From positions 620,001-684,000 of the forward strand of contig NZ_JBHSAP010000018.1 of NCBI RefSeq assembly GCF_042650125.1: a stretch of DNA of 64,000 nucleotides, in the 5' to 3' direction. The notes beneath the pieces are model-generated. The model was given only the letters and a program-made list of their open reading frames with translations. It was not told the DNA's origin and made no database searches. Shown here one piece after another: positions 58,356 to 64,000 of the stretch. A program made the translations under genes and the position numbers. The stretch is from Salinithrix halophila (GTDB lineage: Bacteria > Bacillota > Bacilli > Thermoactinomycetales > DSM-45169). The first letter of the stretch is position 1, and the number at the start of each line of letters is the position of its first letter.

Positions 58356-59927
58356 TTATGGACGGGGTTTAGGCTTTACCGAATTGGAACTTCTCTCTCG
58401 CACGACGTTTCGCCGGCTGATTAACCGCGGACGGGTGTGAAGGGACCATAGGGGGAAACGAAACAAGGAGTCCTTCATTCCAGCTGCATTCATGGGTGCC
58501 ATCGGAGACATATATGGGACCCCGAAGGAACGTAAGCTGCACAAATGGAGAACCAGCATCATCAATCCAATGAAGATCCCAAATAAGCCAAAGGAAGCGG
58601 CCAGTCCCATAAGAGCAAACCGCAAAACCCGGAAAGGAAATCCCATGGCTATGGAAGGATAGACGAAGCCGGCGATGGCGGTGATCGATACGATAATCAC
58701 CATGGCAGGGGAAACCAGCCCCGCCTGAACGGCCGCTTCACCCAACACGATGGCCCCGACAATAGAGATGGTGGAACCCACCGCCCTCGGCATCCGGATA
58801 CCAGCTTCACGCAATACTTCAAAAGTGAATTCCATGATCAAGGCTTCGACTAAGGCGGGAAAAGGGATCGCTTCCCGCTGTGCAGCGATACTAATCAAAA
58901 GAGTGGTTTGCAGCATCTCCTGGTGAAAGGTGGTAATCGCAATATAGAGAGATGGGGCAAGAAAAGAGATGGATACCGCGATATACCGCAGGATACGGAT
59001 CAATCCAAAATCTGACCGTGTATAATAGTCTTCCGGTGACTGAAGAAATTGGGCGAACAGGGCCGGTACCATAAGAACAAAGGGCGTCCCGTTAACGAAG
59101 ATCGCGATCCGCCCTTCCAGGAGCGAGGCAGCAACCACATCGGGACGCTCGGTATTGTCAATCGTGGGAAAGAAAGAGAAGTTAGCATCCTGGATCATCT
59201 CTTCGATATAGCCACTTTCCAACACCGCATCGATATCGATTCGATCCATCCGCTCATGCACTTCTTCTAGAGCATGTTCGTTGACGATCCCCTGAATATA
59301 CATAATTGCTATGTCTGTTTTGGTTATCTTTCCTACCTGCCTGGTTTCCATCCATAGGTCGGGCGTCCGGATAATCTGACGAACCAGGGCGGTATTCGTC
59401 CGCAGATTTTCATTGAAAGCTTCCTGAGGACCGCGGATGACTGTCTCAGTGGATGGCTTAGAAACCGAACGGCCTTCCGACCCTTCGACACTAAGGGCCA
59501 CTCCTTCCATAAACCCTTCAATCAGGATCACCGTATTTCCGCTTACGACCGATTGGTATACGCTTGGAAAGTCCACAACGGATTGGACCTCCCCCACAGC
59601 AAGAAGCTCGTTTTTGATCCTTTCGAGAAGATCACAGTCCATTTTCGAATGATCAGCTCTTTGTTGCGATTGAAGAATAAAGTCCTGGAGTCTGTTTTCA
59701 TCGATCAATCCTTCCAGATAGATTACAGCCAATTTCCTGGACGGCTCCCTACCACCCAGACGAAGCTGCCTGATTTTCAGATCGCTGCTGTCTCCGAAAT
59801 CGTTTTGGATCTTCTTAATATTATCGGGAAGGTCTTTTTTCAATGCGGACATCGTATCGCTTTCTTTTTCCACCCCTTGTTGTTGCGTGGCTTTCTTGCC
59901 CCGTTTAAAAAGCCATCTCTTGAACAA
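58356..59927 (-). CDS. Spore germination protein, GerAA family (second receptor)
   Basis: A 523-residue A subunit: a long cytosolic domain (to about 280), membrane segments thereafter, and the family sequences ETVIRGPQEAFNENLRTNTALVRQ-like and ALVEALIMEFTFEVLREAGIRMPRAVG. The start is TTG, seven bases after AGGGGG. Upstream, minus-strand GATAATA fits six of seven bases of the sigma-G -10 but the -35 is poor, so forespore control is likely but not shown by sequence. Its order A-C-D-B differs from the first receptor. Confidence 0.92.
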   Translation of the reverse strand: MFKRWLFKRGKKATQQQGVEKESDTMSALKKDLPDNIKKIQNDFGDSSDLKIRQLRLGGREPSRKLAVIYLEGLIDENRLQDFILQSQQRADHSKMDCDLLERIKNELLAVGEVQSVVDFPSVYQSVVSGNTVILIEGFMEGVALSVEGSEGRSVSKPSTETVIRGPQEAFNENLRTNTALVRQIIRTPDLWMETRQVGKITKTDIAIMYIQGIVNEHALEEVHERMDRIDIDAVLESGYIEEMIQDANFSFFPTIDNTERPDVVAASLLEGRIAIFVNGTPFVLMVPALFAQFLQSPEDYYTRSDFGLIRILRYIAVSISFLAPSLYIAITTFHQEMLQTTLLISIAAQREAIPFPALVEALIMEFTFEVLREAGIRMPRAVGSTISIVGAIVLGEAAVQAGLVSPAMVIIVSITAIAGFVYPSIAMGFPFRVLRFALMGLAASFGLFGIFIGLMMLVLHLCSLRSFGVPYMSPMAPMNAAGMKDSLFRFPLWSLHTRPRLISRRNVVRERSSNSVKPKPRP

Positions 59928-60030
59928 TCTCCCACCCCCTTCACAACAAGTTTTTCATATTATCACCCATCCACTCCGCTTTTACCCTGATTGGTGGAAG
60001 GCGTTGGTTTAGGAACCGTTCAACTTCCGA

Positions 60031-60058
60031 CAAAAATAAAAAAAGCCGCTGAGCGGCT
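60031..60058 (-). terminator. Intrinsic terminator after ysxE
   Basis: Minus-strand AGCCGC pairs with GCGGCT and is followed by TTTTTTATTTTT. Confidence 0.82.
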
Positions 60059-60109
60059 AACCATGAACAATTTTTTGCAAATAGAATCAAACCATGCCTG
60101 AAAAGTCCT

Positions 60110-61219
60110 TTAATTTCTCTGCCGTCTCGCACCAGGCGGACGACGGCGAGCGGATGGATTACCTGAGCGGACTCCTGCTGTTTCCCGCCCCGGTTTCTTC
60201 TCAGTAGGCTTCCGGGAGGGTTTTTGTTTCCATTCCGACCGAATCCAATCCTGAAAAACATGGAGACGGTCCACTTCCTCTTCCAGACGGCGGATGGTAG
60301 CAGCCTCTCCGTCATGCCGGCGTTCCGTATAATAGCGGTGCAGGAGCCGTAAAGGCCGTACCGGGTAAGCCAGGTGGAGAGCGAGAAGCTTTTTCTCATT
60401 CCCAGGCAACGGCCATTCTTTTTCATACGCTTCCAGAAGAGCTGCTGGGTCGAGAATTTCATCCTCCTCCACAGGGAGAAAACGGCGCAGGAAGGCTGCG
60501 ATATCACCCGCCGGACTGCCGACTGCCGCATTATCCCAGTCGATCCAGCGCCAACCTTCATCCCCGACCAGGAGATTCTGGGGATGAAGCCGCTTATGAA
60601 GGAGAGCTCGACGGGGGAGATCTCCCCCGCTAACCGTGAATCGTTCTACTCCCTGGAGGGAGAACTGGAGGGATTTCTCAAGGAAATCGCCGTGCTCCCG
60701 GAATGTCCGGTCGAAGGGAGAGGAAAATTCCCGATTCCCGACAAGCTCCCGCCACCGATCCATCTGTTTCTTCCATTCCCGCCATTGCTCCGGCAAAGAA
60801 GCAAGAGAAGCTTCAAAAAGAGGTTCTTCCTCCTCTACCAAGGGCTGGCTTAAACGGTGAAAACGGGCCAAATCCCGGATCAACTCGTCAGCCGGCACTT
60901 CGTTCCCTTTCACCGCCGCCTTCCCATACCAAGGGCTGGCATACCAGTTTCCCTGGTCCGTTTCGGCGAAAGGTTCTCCTTTCCTGGTCATTACCCAGGA
61001 AAGCAGGTGTGGGTACCCCTTTTCCCGGATCGATTCCAGTACTTGGTGGAGAATTCGCAGTTTTTCCCCAGGGACGGAGCTTTTTTTCAGTGCGAACTCC
61101 CCTTCATCAGTCTGGACCCGAAGGACACCCCTCGTATAATGGATCCGTCGGGGCGACCACCCATATCGGTCGAACACCTCAGACAGGACCGGCCCGTCGA
61201 GGGAAGGATCCAATTTCAA
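60110..61219 (-). CDS. ysxE: Spore coat-associated kinase-like protein YsxE (CotS family)
   Basis: The 369-residue protein has an aminoglycoside-phosphotransferase-like fold: LLHKRLHPQNLLV near 210 in place of the catalytic HGDxxxxN and IDWDNAAVGSPAGDIAAFLRR near 230. Such CotS/YutH/YsxE proteins are spore coat components near SpoVID. The last 40 residues are unusually basic and proline-rich (RKPTEKKPGRETAG onward). It follows spoVID by 42 bases, the gene pair known from B. subtilis. Confidence 0.88.
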   Translation of the reverse strand: MKLDPSLDGPVLSEVFDRYGWSPRRIHYTRGVLRVQTDEGEFALKKSSVPGEKLRILHQVLESIREKGYPHLLSWVMTRKGEPFAETDQGNWYASPWYGKAAVKGNEVPADELIRDLARFHRLSQPLVEEEEPLFEASLASLPEQWREWKKQMDRWRELVGNREFSSPFDRTFREHGDFLEKSLQFSLQGVERFTVSGGDLPRRALLHKRLHPQNLLVGDEGWRWIDWDNAAVGSPAGDIAAFLRRFLPVEEDEILDPAALLEAYEKEWPLPGNEKKLLALHLAYPVRPLRLLHRYYTERRHDGEAATIRRLEEEVDRLHVFQDWIRSEWKQKPSRKPTEKKPGRETAGVRSGNPSARRRPPGARRQRN

Positions 61220-61261
61220 TCGTTGATCCCCCTTTCTCCCTTTTCTATGACAAGCCCTTTC

Positions 61262-62542
61262 CTAGGGCCTAGGCTGTGAAGGGATATAGACAATTTGTCC
61301 CTGTTCCAGTACATTGCTTTCCAGCCGGTTTAGGTGCAGGATCTTACTAGCTGGAACCTCATACCGTTCGGCAAGCGCATCGAGGGAATCCTCTTTCTGG
61401 ACGATGACCATACGCAGTTTCACAAATTGATCTTTTTCTTCCTTTAGCATCCACTGCGCCCACTCCAAGCTGGTCCCTTTTTCCTCTTCTTCCGCTTCAT
61501 CGGGGAAGGAATCACGATCATTGAGATCAGTTTCTTCCATATTCTCTGTCGTACTCTCCCGACGGCTTTCACCGGAATCCGATAGACGTTCTAGGCCAAA
61601 CTTCGCTTGTTCATTATTCTCTAAATCTTGAAAATCGAATTCGCCGATATGAGGGTCTCGGAGGTAACGATCAGAACCGTCCCAGTCCCCCCGGTCCCGG
61701 ATAAGAAATTCCGGACGGGTATTCATTTCTGTTCTTTCTTCGTCGGCAGCGGGAAGGCTCTCCTCTGCGGATTCCTCTTCCTGAGTTTCCCCCTCGTCTT
61801 CAAAATGGGAGGATACTTCAGTGGGGCGGTCCAATTCTTCAGGAAACTCTTCGGCTAAAGAGTCAGCCTCCTCCGATTTCGAGTCTTCCTCCCCATCATA
61901 ACGGGCAACATGGACAAATTCGTACTCCTCGGATTGAGGCTCCGACACCAGATTCTCTGAGTCCGGTAGCTCTTCATGTAAGGATGACTGCTGTTCTTCC
62001 GCTTCCTCCTGCTCCTCTCCTTCCATTCGACCCGGCCCGGGAACGGTAAAAGTGGCCGTCTTGCTTGTGTCCACTACCTCATAGTCCGGTTGCTGCTCCT
62101 CCTTCTTCATCTCGGTCAGAAGCCCGTCTATGGTAAGGACTGCTTCAATCTGAAGCTCAAAGGGAGAAAGCACCTTGTAGTCAAAGGACTCGATCTCGGA
62201 AGCAATCTGTTCGATATCTGCCCGTTCCGCAGGTAGGGTAATCTCTACCGGGATCACATAAGCGATTTCCTCTTTTTTCTGCTCCGATATAGCCCCTTCC
62301 CCTTTTTCCGTCCCCTCTCCAGCCGTTCCATCCTCGCCCGGCTGCAGATGGAAGCCTTCATCCGGTACATAGGTTCCATTTAGACGAAGGTATCCCTCAA
62401 TCTTTAGATGGGTGTTCTGATCTTCGATTTCAACATCCGGATACAAGTCCAATTCCAGCAGGGTCCCGATCCCCGGCTGCTGGGGATGGAGACGGACCTT
62501 TTCCAGTATGTCAAACCGGAGTTGGTTATAATTCTCCGTCAA
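61262..62542 (-). CDS. spoVID: Spore coat morphogenetic protein SpoVID with LysM domain
   Basis: SpoVID drives encasement of the spore by coat proteins. The amino-terminal region (about 1-150) has the SpoVID beta-rich domain: LRFDILEKVRL, then DLYPDVEIEDQNTHLKIEGYL. A very acidic, Glu-rich linker spans about 165-350, and the last 48 residues form a LysM module (IVQKEDSLDALAERYEVPA..VYIPSQPRP). The start is TTG at 62542 behind GGGGGG with seven bases; the upstream extension lacks a site. The order hemL-spoVID-ysxE is conserved. Confidence 0.9.
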   Translation of the reverse strand: MTENYNQLRFDILEKVRLHPQQPGIGTLLELDLYPDVEIEDQNTHLKIEGYLRLNGTYVPDEGFHLQPGEDGTAGEGTEKGEGAISEQKKEEIAYVIPVEITLPAERADIEQIASEIESFDYKVLSPFELQIEAVLTIDGLLTEMKKEEQQPDYEVVDTSKTATFTVPGPGRMEGEEQEEAEEQQSSLHEELPDSENLVSEPQSEEYEFVHVARYDGEEDSKSEEADSLAEEFPEELDRPTEVSSHFEDEGETQEEESAEESLPAADEERTEMNTRPEFLIRDRGDWDGSDRYLRDPHIGEFDFQDLENNEQAKFGLERLSDSGESRRESTTENMEETDLNDRDSFPDEAEEEEKGTSLEWAQWMLKEEKDQFVKLRMVIVQKEDSLDALAERYEVPASKILHLNRLESNVLEQGQIVYIPSQPRP

Positions 62543-62791
62543 CAAAAATCCCCCCTCAGGACAATGGTTACCGAAGAAACCCGAGACTTGCCGCCTCTTT
62601 AGCATATAAGCAGCCAACGGAGAGTCCCCGTTTCACCCCTCCCCCTATATCTCAGGGCCACAAAATCCCCTGGATGCAGGAGTATGGATGGAAGTCATAG
62701 GTTTACGACTGTACTGTAACCTTATGCGAGAGCCTGGGCGGATATACCCTAGTCCGCCAAGGGGCTCCACCTCGTTCTTTTATAATTCTCC

Positions 62792-62828
62792 TAAAAAACA
62801 AACCTGCCGACCCTTGAGGTCGGCAGGT
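62792..62828 (-). terminator. Intrinsic terminator after hemL
   Basis: Minus-strand CCTGCCGACC pairs with GGTCGGCAGG and is followed by TTTGTTTTTTAG. Confidence 0.88.
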
Positions 62829-62849
62829 CAACAATCAATACGTGAGGGA

Positions 62850-64000
62850 TCAAAGCGCTCCCAGGGCATCCCGGTTGGCTTCAATCGTTTGTTCAATGTC
62901 CTCTTCCGAATGGGCGGTAGACACAAACATCCCCTCAAACTGGGAGGGGGGAACGGCGACGCCTCGCTCCATCATCTCCTTAAAATAGCGGGCAAACCTC
63001 CCGGTGTCTGCTCTTTTGGCCTGCTCGTAGCTGGTTACCTTCTCCTCGGTGAAGAAGAAGCAAACCATCGAGCCAACCCGATTGATCCAATAGGGGATCC
63101 CCACTTCCTCTGCATTGCGAGCGATTCCCTTCGCTAGGCGGGCTGCCCGTTTCTCTAGAAGTTCATAGGTCCCATCCTTGCCCAATTCGGTCAAGGTGGC
63201 AAGCCCCGCCGCCATCGCCAAGGGGTTACCCGACAGCGTACCGGCTTGGTAAACAGGGCCGGAAGGAGCCACCATATCCATAATGTCCCTTCGCCCGCCG
63301 TAGGCACCCACCGGCAGACCGCCACCGATCACTTTGCCCATGGTGGTAAGATCCGGAGTTACCCCATACTTTCCCTGGGCACAGTGATAATCCACCCGGA
63401 AACCGGTCATCACTTCATCAAAGATAAGCAGGGAACCATAGTGATGAGTCAAACGCCGCAGTCCTTCCAGGAATCCCGGTTCCGGCGGTACGACTCCCAT
63501 GTTGCCCGCCACCGGCTCGACAATGACAGCGGCAATGTCGTGACCGAACTTCTGAAAGGCCACCCGGAGACTGTCGACATCATTATAGGGGACGGTTAAC
63601 GTGTGCTGACCCGTATTGTCCGGGACGCCAGGGCTGTCGGGCAGCCCCAGGGTGGCCACACCGGAGCCGGCCTTGATCAACAAACTGTCGGAATGGCCAT
63701 GGTAGCAACCCTCAAACTTGAGGATCTTGTTCCGTTTGGTGAAAGCCCGTGCCAGGCGAAGGGCGCTCATGGTCGCCTCCGTTCCAGAGTTGACCATCCG
63801 GACCACCTCAACGGAAGGCACGATCTCTGTTACCAGCCGGGCCAGATCCGTTTCCGCTGTGGTGGGCAATCCAAAACTAGTACCCTTCTCCAAGGCGGTA
63901 CGGACCGCCGAGGTGACCTCCGGATGAGCATGACCCAGGATAAGAGGACCCCAGGAACAGATATAATCGATGTATTCATTGTCGTCTACGTCATAAATCC
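62850..64000 (-). CDS. hemL: Glutamate-1-semialdehyde 2,1-aminomutase, 5' end outside window
   Basis: This PLP-dependent aminomutase makes 5-aminolevulinate for haem synthesis. About 382 of some 430 residues are visible; the frame runs open to the window edge, beginning IYDVDDNEYIDYICSWGP. Motifs are NSGTEATMSALRLAR (phosphate binding), FEGCYHGHSD, LLIFDEVMTGFR and the PLP lysine in TTMGKVIGGGLPVGAYGG. It is followed by a terminator and then spoVID. Confidence 0.96.
   Translation of the reverse strand, partial: IYDVDDNEYIDYICSWGPLILGHAHPEVTSAVRTALEKGTSFGLPTTAETDLARLVTEIVPSVEVVRMVNSGTEATMSALRLARAFTKRNKILKFEGCYHGHSDSLLIKAGSGVATLGLPDSPGVPDNTGQHTLTVPYNDVDSLRVAFQKFGHDIAAVIVEPVAGNMGVVPPEPGFLEGLRRLTHHYGSLLIFDEVMTGFRVDYHCAQGKYGVTPDLTTMGKVIGGGLPVGAYGGRRDIMDMVAPSGPVYQAGTLSGNPLAMAAGLATLTELGKDGTYELLEKRAARLAKGIARNAEEVGIPYWINRVGSMVCFFFTEEKVTSYEQAKRADTGRFARYFKEMMERGVAVPPSQFEGMFVSTAHSEEDIEQTIEANRDALGAL

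Noticed and set aside
59953..59983. Sigma-G promoter before the second ger operon
   Set aside because: The -10 (GATAATA) is near consensus but the -35 (GGTAA or GGGTA) is poor; mentioned only as a hint in the gene entry.
1..64000. tRNA, rRNA, CRISPR arrays or prophage genes
   Set aside because: None were seen on either strand; the valS leader only resembles tRNA-interacting RNA, not a tRNA.

Overview
The window looks like chromosome of an endospore-forming, Gram-positive bacterium of the order Bacillales. The moderately high G+C, the stop-start overlaps and the mixed GTG/TTG/ATG starts behind strong purine-rich ribosome sites would fit a member of Thermoactinomycetaceae, but that family is an inference. 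Spore genes are everywhere: two GerA-type germinant-receptor operons, spo0B, spoIIB, spoIVFA-spoIVFB, spoVID, ysxE and a sporulenol synthase homologue. Nearly all genes are on the minus strand. I see no tRNA, rRNA, CRISPR array, prophage or intact insertion sequence.

Region 1 (1-12.7 kb): a truncated SGNH hydrolase; a gerA-gerB-gerC operon behind a very good sigma-G promoter; lysP behind a lysine riboswitch with an intrinsic terminator; 6-phosphogluconate dehydrogenase; and a trehalose operon treP-treA-treR with two TreR-like palindromes and a cre-like site at its promoter.

Region 2 (12.7-27 kb): ilvE with a consensus promoter and a ykkC-type leader, by context the ppGpp subtype; the amino-acid operon thrR-hom-thrC-thrB-pheA with a palindromic operator at the thrR promoter; a phosphatase/fructosamine-kinase pair that may repair glycated proteins; the poly-gamma-glutamate operon pgsB-pgsC-pgsA-capD-like GGT with an unusual fifth gene; and nupC.

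Region 3 (27-42.4 kb) keeps the B. subtilis gene order comC-spoIIB-maf-radC-mreBCD-minCD-spoIVFAB-rplU-prp-rpmA-spo0B-obg (read here right to left). The comC-spoIIB junction is interrupted by two divergent paralogous glycosyltransferases, a degenerate HU gene and a remnant of a YdjM-like hydrolase. ComC itself has lost its cysteine-rich amino-terminal domain.

Region 4 (42.4-54.9 kb) separates comC from folC-valS and holds a sporulenol synthase homologue, EcsAB, a SCO1 lipoprotein, a BCCT transporter and murC. valS has a valine T-box leader with a GUC specifier. Region 5 (54.9-64 kb) has two tiny unlisted open reading frames, an IS200/IS605-like end hairpin, a second germinant-receptor operon that includes a small D subunit, ysxE, spoVID and a truncated hemL. 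The valS-ysxE-spoVID-hemL order is again that of B. subtilis, apart from the inserted ger operon.
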